The notes beneath the pieces are model-generated. The model was not told where the DNA came from. It made no database searches and was given only the letters and a program-made list of their open reading frames with translations. From positions 1 through 64,000 of the forward strand of contig QBML01000005.1 of the NCBI GenBank assembly GCA_003242085.1: 64,000 nt of DNA. The letters run 5' to 3'. Position 1 is the stretch's first letter; each line of letters begins with the position of its first letter. Origin of the DNA: Pseudanabaena frigida. GTDB lineage: Bacteria > Cyanobacteriota > Cyanobacteriia > Pseudanabaenales > Pseudanabaenaceae. The translations under genes were made by a program, and so were the position numbers. This document shows, in pieces, positions 41,897 to 50,729 of the stretch.

Positions 41897-43906
41897 TTAG
41901 CCATCCTGAAGCCAATCTTGAAGTCTTCCATCATCGCGCAAGTTATCAAACCTAGACTCATTCTTTGCGATAGTTCGATAGACTTCTGGTGCAATTTGGA
42001 TAACTTGTAATAAATCTTTTAATGCAAGGTCAAGCTTATTCTCTCCAGAATAAGCGCAGGCTCTACTATAGATAGCTTGATGATAATTAGGATTGATTTG
42101 TAATACATGATCGTAAGACATTATCTCTTCTTCAAATTTTCCCAAATTACTAAAAGCAATACCGCGATGATAAGCTGCAAGATACTTGTTAGGTTCAAAT
42201 GAAATAGCTTGATCGAACGAAAAAATAGCTTCTTCGTATAATTCAAAATGTTGTTGAAGCAAGCCGAGGAAAAACCATACTTGTGCTTTACTGGAATCTA
42301 TTTCTAAGGCTCGGTTACAAGAAATGAGAGCTTCTTCATGCTTACCTAAGTTGTTGAGTGCTAAGCTTCTATATAGCCAAGCATCATAATATCGAGGAGA
42401 AATCTCTAGAGCTTTATCAAAAACAGCAACTGCTTCTAAATTTTTGTCATACTCCTTTTGACCGAATTTCATTAATGTTAAACCTTGTCGATACCATAAT
42501 GATGGATCATCAGGATTAATTTCTATGGCTTTATGGTAACAAGTGATCGCCTCTTCCAACTTATTTAAACTATCTAGAGCAATTGCTTTGGCATACCATG
42601 CATTAAAGTAATTGGGTTTGATTTCTATTGCATTGTAATAGGAAGCGATCCCCTCTTCTATCCTGTTCAAGTTTTTGAGACATACTCCCCGCGCATACCA
42701 AGCTAATAGATATTGAGGATTGATTTTCAAAGCTCTATCATAAGAAGCAATTGCTTCATCATATTTATTGATTTTTTGTAAAGACCATCCTCGATGGTAC
42801 CAAGCTAAATCATAAGTCTTACAACATTGCAAAAAATTATCGTAAGACAAAATAGCATCTTCATAACTGCCTATTGCTCCCAGAGCATTGCCACGGTTAT
42901 ACCAAGCAGAGTAGAAGTTTGGATCATTTTTTAAAGTAATGTCAAAAGAATAAACTGCTTCTTGATATCTCCCTAAATAATTGAGCGAACAACCTCTTTC
43001 GTACGATACATAAGTATTATTTATTCCGCCCGACAATGCCTTATCACATAAACATAGAACTTCTTCATACCTATTTAAATCCTTTAAAATTGATAATAGT
43101 GATCGCAATGTTTTTTGACAGTGCGGCTCGATTGTTAGAGACTGTTCGAGTGCAGAAATCGCTTCTTTATAATTACCTATACTACTTAACGTATACCCAT
43201 ACTCAAACCATACTTCATGATTGAATGAATTAATTTCTAACAATTGTTTGAATACTATTATAGATTCCTCTTCTTTATTTACTAGCATCAAAGATTTTGC
43301 CAGACCAAACAAAGCTTGAAAGTGATTTAGCTCAATCCACAAAACTTCCTTAAAGGACTTAATTGCCTCTAAATGCCTGTCAATTTCCGCCAACTTCAGA
43401 CCTCTATTCAAGTGAGATTCAAAGTCATTTGGATTTTTTACAATTGCCTCTTCATAGGTAATGAAGGGTTCTTGTAACTTTAGCTCTACCGTTAAACGAT
43501 TATATAGAGTTGTATGAGTATCTAACTTGATCGCCAAAGCTTTATCTTAGGCGGCTATTGCTTCTTGATTTCTACCTAAATTGTCCAGTGTAAAGCCTAA
43601 ATCTGCCCAAGCATTATGATGAGTTGGATCAACTTCTATAGCTTTATAAAAAGAGTCAAGTGCTTCTTCGTATCTTGCTAAAATTTGTAAAACTATACCG
43701 CGAAAGCATAAAGCGTCATAATCATTAGGAGAGCAATCCAAAGCTTGATCGATGTTTGATAAAGCTTCTACAAATTTCCCAGAATTAAAATTCTCTAGTC
43801 CATTGTTGAACAGGGTCTTATAGATATCAACTTTGTTATTCAAGACTTGTTCGTTAGAAATTAATTCTTTGTCTTCACCGTATGATGCTTTAGCTTTATC
43901 AGTCAT
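41897..43906 (-). pseudogene. TPR protein gene split by a single in-frame TAA
   Basis: One frame of 670 codons, ATG 43906 to stop 41897, is interrupted only by TAA at 43549-43547 (codon 120). The flanking residues are EAIAA-stop-DKALAIK, where the usual TPR residue is Tyr (AIAAYDKAL), so TAT or TAC to TAA is the simplest event. The second part begins at a TTG (43537) with no ribosome binding site, so I treat both parts as one gene. It has about sixteen tandem 34-residue TPRs (YYDAWLYRSLALNNLGKHEEAL style). No signal peptide. TPR arrays mediate protein binding; the partner is unknown. Readthrough or sequencing error remain possible. Confidence 0.75.
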
Positions 43907-44126
43907 AAACTTTTACTCACAAATTACATTTCTTGGTAGATTTATATTTCTAAAACGTTAGCAGTTATGCATCGCCTCACTGCAAAGTTGTAAATCTCGC
44001 ACGACAAGCTCTTTGCGACAGGTTTTAGATAATCGCCAAGCAATTTCGTTACTAAATTTGTAACCGCGAAAGCTCTCAAGATTACTTAGGGTAAATTGAA
44101 AGTAATTGAAATCTGGGGCTTCTGAT

Positions 44127-44960
44127 ATGTTTACCTCATCAACTCTGCGAATCTTGACAATTTGTTCTGTATTGGTTGGCGGCGTTTTTATTGCCAGTTA
44201 TGCCCGTGGCAGTGACTCATCAGCGAGTTCCAATCGTTTAAATAATGAGAATATCGGGAATAACACAAATATAGACACGACGAAGAACCTAGTGTCAGTG
44301 CTTCCAGGAACTCGTACTTCTCAAGATGTAGCTGTATCGATCGCTATTAACCAAAATGGAAATATTCGCCGAGCCGATCCTAGAGGCTATATCAATGTTG
44401 GTATTCGAGAAACCTACAAGATTGAAATTAACTCACCTATGTACGCCAGTGCCGTTAGCGTAAAAATCGACGGGGTCTCGATTATTGATGGATTGATCTG
44501 CGATCGCTCTGTCATCTTAGAAAGACCTCAAGCGATTGCCAAACAATTTATTGTTTTAGAAGAAGGCAATCCAGGCTTAGATCGTGATGGCGGTGTCAAT
44601 AACCCCAATCTCGGTTTAATTGAAGTAACATTTGTTCCAATCAAACGCCGAGCCGCGATCGCCCTAGATAAATTACCTAGACCTCAAGAGCCTCCATCAG
44701 CAGCAGCCCCATCTAAAGATGAAGCAGCTAAATCAAGCATCGAGGCAAATCGCGGTAGTGCTGTTGGGACTGGTTTAAGTGGAACTTCCTCTCAAGACTT
44801 TGTTGCCACAAATGAATGGGTAGAAGCCCCAGAGATTGCACCAACTTTTACAAAAAAATATCGCTTAGTAGGATTTCGTTCGACAGATCCTGTAACACTT
44901 CAAAACATGAAGCAGCCCAGACCACCAGAGATTACCGATCCAGTACCTCCCAGACTATAA
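44127..44960 (+). CDS. Secreted protein of unknown function
   Basis: 277 residues from ATG 44127 (MFTSSTLRILTICSVLVGGVFIASYARG), a signal peptide or anchor. An upstream TTG adds seven residues. The mature part starts with an Asn/Ser-rich linker (SSASSNRLNNENIGNNTNID), then a beta-rich domain (residues 60-185) and a Pro-rich tail (EPPSAAAPSKDEAAKSS... RPPEITDPVPPRL). No enzyme motif or known domain is recognised. Two shared-core hairpins follow the stop. Confidence 0.65.
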   Translation: MFTSSTLRILTICSVLVGGVFIASYARGSDSSASSNRLNNENIGNNTNIDTTKNLVSVLPGTRTSQDVAVSIAINQNGNIRRADPRGYINVGIRETYKIEINSPMYASAVSVKIDGVSIIDGLICDRSVILERPQAIAKQFIVLEEGNPGLDRDGGVNNPNLGLIEVTFVPIKRRAAIALDKLPRPQEPPSAAAPSKDEAAKSSIEANRGSAVGTGLSGTSSQDFVATNEWVEAPEIAPTFTKKYRLVGFRSTDPVTLQNMKQPRPPEITDPVPPRL

Positions 44961-44968
44961 AGCTATAG

Positions 44969-45025
44969 CAAAACCCAAATAAATAGAGGCGGCGCTTCGC
45001 GCCGCCTCTATTTATTTGGGTTTTG
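44969..45025. repeat. Shared-core hairpin, MITE-like copy
   Basis: CAAAACCCAAATAAATAGAG then GCGGCGC pairs perfectly with its complement around TTC, a 27-bp stem. The outer arms are the same as in the complete element at 28.3 kb, so these two are close copies. GCTATAG lies just to the left. Confidence 0.8.
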
Positions 45026-45085
45026 AATAGTTATACAGACACTTTCAGGCTTTTATAGTGCAACAAATATCAATTAAGTAGCTCT

Positions 45086-45128
45086 AACCCAAATAAAGGC
45101 GGCGCTTCGCGCCGCCTTTATTTGGGTT
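45086..45128. repeat. Shared-core hairpin, second copy
   Basis: AACCCAAATAAAGGCGGCGC / GCGCCGCCTTTATTTGGGTT around TTC, perfect stem, 60 bases after the previous one. The arms match the element family but lack TAGA next to the core. Confidence 0.8.
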
Positions 45129-45195
45129 TTATGTGTGGAAAATCAGACGCGATCGCAAATCGCCTAGACATACAATTAGTATCAGTTAAAGTAAA

Positions 45196-45441
45196 TTAAG
45201 AAGCTTGCAAAATCATCTCATCGGGAATTGATAACCAGACGCGAAACTGATTAGCTTCAGGTGCGATTAATACTGCTATGCCTAATTCTAAATCTTTAGC
45301 ACATTCAGCGATCGCTTCATTAAGAGAGTTATAAACTTGGTGATCTACAAACGTATTGCCTAGAAAGATAATTGCTTTCTCATTACCAAAAATGGTGTTG
45401 ATAACAATCGAGCGAACTTGATTTAGTGAATGGAGAATCAT
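45196..45441 (-). CDS. 81-residue conserved small protein, paralogue B
   Basis: Aligns without gaps to paralogue A at 36.1 kb, with mostly conservative differences (for example ELGIAVLIAPEANQFRVWLS versus DLGMAVLIAPDANQFRVWVS). Preservation of frame and residues after duplication points to a maintained function. No known motif or membrane helix. The upstream region contains two CRP-like palindromes. It is downstream of a 27-residue membrane protein gene on the same strand but separated from it by a terminator. Confidence 0.78.
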   Translation of the reverse strand: MILHSLNQVRSIVINTIFGNEKAIIFLGNTFVDHQVYNSLNEAIAECAKDLELGIAVLIAPEANQFRVWLSIPDEMILQAS

Positions 45442-45527
45442 TGCCGTTGCCCTTTGAAAGAATTTCTCTACAAGTATTAGTATCGCGTCTTATCCAAAGT
45501 AAGACTGCGATCGCTAATCTTGGTTCC

Positions 45528-45565
45528 TGTGATATTGAACACAAATAAATGAGATCGAGGTCACA
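45528..45565 (-). promoter_or_regulatory. Two candidate CRP-like operators upstream of paralogue B
   Basis: TGTGATATTGAACACA (45528-45543, plus strand) and TGTGACCTCGATCTCA (minus strand, 45565-45550) each match TGTGA-N6-TCACA at 9 of 10 defined positions. They lie about 87-125 bases before the start codon, at the same relative position as the site before paralogue A. cAMP-CRP control is inferred. Confidence 0.5.
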
Positions 45566-45572
45566 AACAAAA

Positions 45573-45604
45573 AAGCACCCTACCCAGACTTGAATAAGAT
45601 GCTT
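45573..45604 (-). terminator. Terminator of the 27-residue membrane protein gene
   Basis: On the minus strand, AAGCATC and GGTGCTT form a seven-pair stem (one G-T pair), followed by TTTTTTG. It lies about 45 bases after the small gene and just before the CRP-like sites of the next gene. Confidence 0.6.
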
Positions 45605-45649
45605 GATAATTTTTCAAGGAGATATTGAAAACTTTTTGAGTTAAAAAAC

Positions 45650-45733
45650 TTAGAGAATTACAATTAATATCAAAAAGGCGATCGCGGTAGCGTAGGACTG
45701 GAAAATGAAACCACCAATATTAATTTCTGTCAT
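45650..45733 (-). CDS. 27-residue single-helix membrane protein
   Basis: A start at ATG 45733 is preceded by AGGAG at a seven-base spacing, and a terminator follows the stop. The product is MTEINIGG followed by one membrane helix ending ILIVIL. The size and layout resemble small photosynthetic or respiratory complex subunits, but it does not match any of the PetG/L/M/N, PsaI/M or PsbI/M/T sequences I can recall, so no name is given. The longer frame upstream of the ATG is basic, Leu-rich and unlikely to be coding. Confidence 0.6.
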   Translation of the reverse strand: MTEINIGGFIFQSYATAIAFLILIVIL

Positions 45734-45946
45734 TGCCTTGCTCCTAAGTTCTTTAATTCTTAATGTACTCAGTATCAGAGATTTTTTGAATAGAAGCAGC
45801 GATCTAAGTCTTCGAATAATGCGATCGTTTTCACAAAGAAACAGCGATCGCGATCGCAATAGTTAGAAAAAACAAGCAGACCCCCACTAAATGAATATGA
45901 TAAAAATAGATGTGGTTTAGGTTTTTTCTTATAATGCGGTGAAAGT

Positions 45947-46372
45947 ATGCAGAAACTTATAAGCATTGTGCTCAGTGCCTTTTTACTTACAAATTGTGCG
46001 CCTGAACCTCAACCACCAACTATAGCTGATACGCCACAAAATCAAAGCTCGCCCATTGCCAGCCTCACTCAATCTCAAGCAAAACCTAAGGTTGCATCCA
46101 ATAGTTCACGCCCCCCATTATCAAAATTTGTTGGTAAATGGTTAGTTACAGACAAAAACGGCAACAAATATAATATGGAGTTTACTGCTAATGGACTACT
46201 AACATCTTCAGCAGATGGTTATCCTGTTTCTGGCAACATATCATGGGCGTTTGCTGACGATACTCATTTGATTTTTGGCAATCAAAATACTGCTGCATTT
46301 CGGTTTGAGGGAAATGACACTTTGATTATTGGCGAACCACCTGAAGTGCTGAAGTACCAAAGAGTGAAGTGA
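45947..46372 (+). CDS. Small lipoprotein of unknown function
   Basis: 141 residues with a lipoprotein signal MQKLISIVLSAFLLTNCAPE (lipobox LTNC), a Pro/Ser/Gln-rich linker, then a compact beta domain of about 75 residues from KFVGKWLVTDKNGNKYNMEF to LIIGEPPEVLKYQRVK. The GKW...LEF...ISW...DDTHLIF pattern looks like short lipocalin-like or META-type barrels found in other bacterial lipoproteins (resemblance only). It is anchored at a membrane. Confidence 0.7.
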   Translation: MQKLISIVLSAFLLTNCAPEPQPPTIADTPQNQSSPIASLTQSQAKPKVASNSSRPPLSKFVGKWLVTDKNGNKYNMEFTANGLLTSSADGYPVSGNISWAFADDTHLIFGNQNTAAFRFEGNDTLIIGEPPEVLKYQRVK

Positions 46373-46419
46373 TATAGCCGATTGCTGCATGGCGTAATTT
46401 ATTTATGCAAATAGTACAG

Positions 46420-46470
46420 GCTTCGACTTTGCTAAGCCAACGTAGGCTTTTGGCTGAGCAAAGTCGAAGC
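46420..46470. repeat. Inverted repeat with CTTCGACTTTGC arms
   Basis: GCTTCGACTTTGCT-A-AGCC pairs with GGCT-G-AGCAAAGTCGAAGC, with one mismatch. It resembles the hairpin at 16181-16230. It lies after the lipoprotein gene and may terminate it. Confidence 0.6.
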
Positions 46471-46621
46471 TTCTTTTATTTCATTTAGGATTGCCATAGC
46501 GATCGCGAGATTTTTCTTTTGTATTGTCAAATCCTAATTTGTCGGCTATATTAGCTTTCAGGTTGAATAAACCTTCGATGTCTGACATCGAACCACTTTT
46601 GATATTAAACATTTAGATAAC

Positions 46622-46630
46622 AGGAGGTGA
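46622..46630 (+). promoter_or_regulatory. Unusually strong Shine-Dalgarno
   Basis: AGGAGGTGA complements the 3' end of 16S rRNA over nine bases. It is placed eight bases before ATG 46636. Such full matches are rare in this window, so it marks a deliberate translation start. Confidence 0.7.
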
Positions 46631-46635
46631 TGCCC

Positions 46636-46710
46636 ATGCAATCAGATAGTAGTAACGGTAAACGTATGGGTCTTCAGGTTTCCGAGCTGTGCGCTGGGGC
46701 TGTTCTGTAA
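46636..46710 (+). CDS. 24-residue peptide or leader ORF
   Basis: ATG 46636 to TAA 46710 follows the perfect Shine-Dalgarno at 46622-46630. The peptide begins MQSDSSNGKRMGLQ and ends ELCAGAVL. It has one Cys and no membrane helix. The end of the coding region (TCAGGTTT at 46674-46681) can pair with AAACCTGA about 75 bases downstream, and a strong terminator follows at 46811. So this is a short transcript with a peptide and structured RNA; a regulatory leader or small RNA is an alternative to a functional peptide. I do not recognise it. Confidence 0.5.
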   Translation: MQSDSSNGKRMGLQVSELCAGAVL

Positions 46711-46810
46711 GGTATTTAGTTAATTATCTCTAGTTCGCTAGTTTAATTTCCTAGTAAACCTGAGATCCTTCCAGCAGTTGACTGTGACCTAAAGATCCTA
46801 AAGTATTCCG

Positions 46811-46849
46811 AAACAAAAAGACCTTGCCAATGGCAAGGTCTTTTTGTTT
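46811..46849 (+). terminator. Terminator of the 24-residue ORF transcript
   Basis: AAACAAAAAGACCTTGCCA / TGGCAAGGTCTTTTTGTTT, a perfect 19-bp stem with a one-base gap, containing its own A- and T-runs. No larger gene precedes it closely on the plus strand, so it probably ends the short transcript that starts near 46.6 kb. Confidence 0.75.
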
Positions 46850-46854
46850 GAAGG

Positions 46855-46879
46855 GTAGGTGGCGCAAAGCGCCACCTAC
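46855..46879. terminator. Hairpin at the end of ychF
   Basis: GTAGGTGGCGC / GCGCCACCTAC with an AAA loop, 20 bases beyond the ychF stop (leftward). Confidence 0.7.
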
Positions 46880-46898
46880 TCTACCTCAAGAGCTTGGT

Positions 46899-47990
46899 TT
46901 ATGCGCTGGTGAGGAATAAAATTACATCGCCTTCCTGAACGACATATTCTTTACCTTCACTGCGTAACAATCCTTTCGAACGAGCAGCACTCATTGACCC
47001 AGATTCTATAAGGTCTTTGAAGGCAACAGTCTCCGCTCGAATGAAAGCTTTCTCAAAATCAGAGTGAATCACTCCTGCAGCTTGTGGAGCTTTCATTCCA
47101 GCATGAATTGTCCATGCCCGTGCTTCTTTGGGGCCAACTGTAAAATATGTGCGTAACCCCAAGAGATGATAAGTCGCTCGGATTAAGGATTTTAAACCAC
47201 CTTCTTTGACTCCAAGAGACTCAAGAAAATCTTGACGTTCATCATCTGGCAATTCTAGTAATTCAGCCTCAACTTGAGCAGAAACAATCGTCACTTCCGC
47301 ATTTTCGGCTGTAGCGATCGCCTTCACCTTATCGACAAAAGCATTACCTGTAGCTAGATCGTCTTCAGAGACATTCGCCGCATAAATTGTGGGCTTGAGA
47401 GTAAGTAACTGCAATACCGAAATTGCTTCTTTTTCCTCATCCGTGAGATTGGCTAACCGAGCAGGTTTACCAGCATCGAGAGTTTCGCGTACTTTTTCAA
47501 GAGCTGCTAATTCGATTTTGGCATCAGCATCGGCACGAGCAGCTTTGCGAGTACGATCGATACGGCGATCGACTTGGGCTAAATCTGATAAGGCGAGTTC
47601 GAGGGTAATGATCTCGATATCACGAGCAGGATCGATTGATGCTTCAACATGGATGATGTCGTCATTCTCAAAACAGCGGACGACATGCACGATCGCATCG
47701 CATACTCGAATATTTCCTAAAAATTGATTTCCCAGACCTTCGCCTTTGCTTGCGCCTCTAACAAGTCCTGCAATATCGACAAATTCGACTCTAGTTGGTA
47801 CGATTTGCGCGGACTTACCAACTTCAGCGAGGGTAGTTAGGCGATCGTCAGGGACGGACACCGAGCCAACATTGGGTTCGATTGTACAAAAGGGAAAGTT
47901 GGCTGCTTCCGCTTTTGCGTTGGCAACTAGGGCATTAAATAACGTAGACTTGCCCACATTGGGTAGTCCGACAATCCCAGCTTTGAGCAT
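46899..47990 (-). CDS. ychF: Redox-regulated ATPase YchF (OLA1 family)
   Basis: 363 residues of the Obg-related YchF/OLA1 family, which binds ATP more readily than GTP. G1 [14 protein letters not shown] is at residues 7-20, G2/G3 [13 protein letters not shown], and the G4 equivalent is NVSED instead of NKxD, the basis of ATP preference. A helical hairpin (about residues 128-190) and a C-terminal TGS domain (from [20 protein letters not shown]) complete the protein. Ribosome association and oxidative-stress roles are family knowledge. ATG start, single gene. Confidence 0.96.
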   Translation of the reverse strand: MLKAGIVGLPNVGKSTLFNALVANAKAEAANFPFCTIEPNVGSVSVPDDRLTTLAEVGKSAQIVPTRVEFVDIAGLVRGASKGEGLGNQFLGNIRVCDAIVHVVRCFENDDIIHVEASIDPARDIEIITLELALSDLAQVDRRIDRTRKAARADADAKIELAALEKVRETLDAGKPARLANLTDEEKEAISVLQLLTLKPTIYAANVSEDDLATGNAFVDKVKAIATAENAEVTIVSAQVEAELLELPDDERQDFLESLGVKEGGLKSLIRATYHLLGLRTYFTVGPKEARAWTIHAGMKAPQAAGVIHSDFEKAFIRAETVAFKDLIESGSMSAARSKGLLRSEGKEYVVQEGDVILFLTSA

Positions 47991-48112
47991 GGCTATCTAG
48001 ACGAAAACTTTTTTTGACATTGTGCTTATAAATTCTGTCACAAAAGTCCCACGACATGAGACTTTTGCTAAAAGCAATTTATGATGAAACAAATTATAGA
48101 ACTCAGGTAGCT

Positions 48113-50635
48113 TTATAGTTTTTGGGTGAGATCCTCTGAAACCCAACGCTCTAGTGTTTCTATGAGTTGTTTTTTGCGAATAGGCTTACTAAGATAATCA
48201 TCCATTCCGATCGCAAGACAGCGATCGCGATCTTCTTTAAATGCATTGGCAGTCATGGCAACTATAACGATGTGTTTAGATGTCCGATTAGTAGCAACTG
48301 CATTTGCTTCAATTTGGCGAATTGCTTGAGTAGTGGCATAACCATCTAGTAAAGGCATCTGGCAATCCATCAAAATAACGTCATAATCTTTAGTTTGTAA
48401 TAGTTGCAACACCTGTTCTCCATTTTCAGCTAAGTCAGCTTGACAACCGAGTTGCGTTAAATATGCCAGCATAATCTTCTGATTAACAACGTTATCTTCT
48501 GCCAACAAAATTTTTAAATTATGTAATTCTTCTATTCTGAGATTCTTGGTGGTGTTCTCTTTATTATTGGAAATCTTTAGACCAGAAGGTTCTAAATCAT
48601 TACTAGGAGAAAGTGTTTCGATTCCAAGAGCAGTAGATATTGCTTTTAATAAGCGTTTTCCTTTAAAAGGTTTGGTAACATGGCCGCAAAAACCTTGTTC
48701 GACAATTGTTTGGATTTCACCTTGACGATTAGCCGTTAACATTGCTATGAGAGGTAAATTCGTAAACTCTTGTTTAGAATGAATTTGTTGAGTGAACTCA
48801 GCCCCATCAAATCCTGTTAACTGCCATTCAATCAATGCTGCATCAATATTTTGACTAGCATCTAGATGGGCGATCGCTTCTACGAGATTAGCTGCCTCAT
48901 AAATTTCTGCACCAACCTTAGTGAGATAGTAACGGATTAACTGACGGGAATGTTGGTTATCTTCAATTACTAAAATGTGGCGATTAGTCAGCACTTGACT
49001 TCCGTAGCTCTCAGACTGCGACTCTGACTGGCTCTGAATATCAAAAGGAATCCTAAACCAAAAGCAAGTGCCTTTTCCATTTGCGACTGGACTCAGAACT
49101 CCAATTTCTCCTTGCATTAGCTCCACTAGCTGACGACAAATAGCTAATCCCAAGCCAGTGCCCCCAAAACGACGTGTGGTTGAAGCATCTACTTGAGAAA
49201 AAGGTTTAAAAAGCTTATCCTGATTTTGCGAATCAATACCTATGCCAGTGTCGGTAATTGAAAATCGCAAATGGATTTGAGATTGATTTCGATCGTTGTT
49301 CGCTATAGCTCGCTCGAAGCTGCGATCGCGCTCAACGCGAACTAAAACCTCACCTTCTTCCGTAAACTTAATCGCATTACCGATCAAATTCATTATAATT
49401 TGTCGCAATCTTACCGTATCGCCCTTTAGTAAGAGCGGCAAATTTTCCTCAAAAGAGGCGACAAGCTCTAATCCATTATTGTGAGACTGTAAAGCAAAGA
49501 GTTCTAAAGTCTCTTCGATACATTGTTCTAAATTAAAAGGTAAATTTTCTAATTCCAATTCCCCTTCTTCTAATTTCGACAAGTCAAGAATACGATTAAT
49601 CAAACTAAGTAATAGATTGCCACTCAGACGGATATTTTCAACAAAGTCCTGCTGGCGATCGTCTAATGATGTACCGAGTAATAGTTCTGTCATTCCCAAT
49701 ACCCCATTCATGGGAGTACGAATCTCATGACTCATGTTTGCTAAGAATACAGTCTTCGCTTGTGCTGAATGTTCAGCAACTTGTCTAGCAACCATCAATT
49801 CCTGTTCTTTACGCTTAAGCTCGGTAATATTCCGCCCAACATACACGAAATTGTGATTTGTCTTTACATCATATTCGACTTGATGATTAGATATTGTTGA
49901 GCAGGAAAAAGAGATCAAGATTTCTTCTTTGTTTTTAGATAGGCAGAGAATTTCGATGTTTTGAAAACTGCGATCGCTATCTAAATTCTGCAAATCAACA
50001 TCTAGATCGCCTAAATACTGTTGATTAATTAGATCGAGCTGCTGTGGATCGTTAAATAGTAATGTTATAGAATTACCGATCAACTCAAAATCATAATATC
50101 CAAAAAGATTTGTAACAGCAGGATTTATAGTTTTAATTATGCCTTGAGGATCGGTCACAATCAACGCATCTGCCATCGCAGAAATAATTTTATCAATATA
50201 TTTTTTTGACTTTATTAATGCATTAGCTAGCAGCTCGGATTCATTCGCTCTTTGCAGTAAAACCTGAGACATCATAATCATTTCTGTCGCATCTTCAATA
50301 CAGATAATGATATTTTTATCTTCATCTTCTAACTCGTTTGTGCCAATAATGTAAAAATCAAAGTATAGAGGATTTTTCGGATTAGAAGAACGACAAATCC
50401 CTTTAAACTCAAAACTTGTAGCTTGGTTTGCCCAAATATTATTAAAGGTTTCTTCTAGCCCTACTGTTTCTGGAAATGCATGGCGAATGTCTTTGTTTAA
50501 TAATGATTCATAGGGATATTCAGAAAATCTTTCTGCCCCATAAGATGTATCAGTAATCGTAAATTTTCGATCTATCATGATGAACGATCGCTCAGAAGCA
50601 GTGAGAAGTTTTTTGAGAAGTTTTGACTGTTTCAT
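48113..50635 (-). CDS. Hybrid sensor histidine kinase with two receiver domains
   Basis: 840 residues without clear membrane helices. Two PAS-like regions (about residues 15-120 and 140-280, the second with IVTDPQGIIKTINPAVTNLFGY) lead into HisKA with H303 in FLANMSHEIRTPMNG. HATPase follows with IIMNLIGNAIKF, SITDTGIGID and FGGTGLGLAICRQL. Receiver 1 has Glu603 (LIEWQLTG) where the phosphoacceptor Asp is expected, so it is a pseudo-receiver. Receiver 2 has a normal D757 (VILMDCQMPLLDG) and the usual Lys in DDYLSKPIRKKQL. The output partner is unknown. It is the last gene of the GTPase/OmpA cluster, 94 bases after the GTPase. Confidence 0.92.
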   Translation of the reverse strand: MKQSKLLKKLLTASERSFIMIDRKFTITDTSYGAERFSEYPYESLLNKDIRHAFPETVGLEETFNNIWANQATSFEFKGICRSSNPKNPLYFDFYIIGTNELEDEDKNIIICIEDATEMIMMSQVLLQRANESELLANALIKSKKYIDKIISAMADALIVTDPQGIIKTINPAVTNLFGYYDFELIGNSITLLFNDPQQLDLINQQYLGDLDVDLQNLDSDRSFQNIEILCLSKNKEEILISFSCSTISNHQVEYDVKTNHNFVYVGRNITELKRKEQELMVARQVAEHSAQAKTVFLANMSHEIRTPMNGVLGMTELLLGTSLDDRQQDFVENIRLSGNLLLSLINRILDLSKLEEGELELENLPFNLEQCIEETLELFALQSHNNGLELVASFEENLPLLLKGDTVRLRQIIMNLIGNAIKFTEEGEVLVRVERDRSFERAIANNDRNQSQIHLRFSITDTGIGIDSQNQDKLFKPFSQVDASTTRRFGGTGLGLAICRQLVELMQGEIGVLSPVANGKGTCFWFRIPFDIQSQSESQSESYGSQVLTNRHILVIEDNQHSRQLIRYYLTKVGAEIYEAANLVEAIAHLDASQNIDAALIEWQLTGFDGAEFTQQIHSKQEFTNLPLIAMLTANRQGEIQTIVEQGFCGHVTKPFKGKRLLKAISTALGIETLSPSNDLEPSGLKISNNKENTTKNLRIEELHNLKILLAEDNVVNQKIMLAYLTQLGCQADLAENGEQVLQLLQTKDYDVILMDCQMPLLDGYATTQAIRQIEANAVATNRTSKHIVIVAMTANAFKEDRDRCLAIGMDDYLSKPIRKKQLIETLERWVSEDLTQKL

Positions 50636-50729
50636 GGCGGCTAATAATGTGAAAGAATACTGATTTTATTATTCACTTATGGGGATTTTCTAATGCTTTT
50701 GCTGTTAGCTTGTGTAAACAGTAATATTT

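Noticed and set aside
45734-45966. Frames upstream of the 27-residue protein (69 and 63 codons)
   Set aside because: Composition is shadow-like, and the Shine-Dalgarno points to the internal ATG at 45733.
46560-46850. Known RNA families (tmRNA, 6S, SRP, Yfr RNAs) for the short transcript
   Set aside because: None of their conserved cores was recognised; left as unclassified.
47389-48000. Plus-strand frames opposite ychF
   Set aside because: Ser/Arg-rich shadow sequence opposite a clearly conserved gene.
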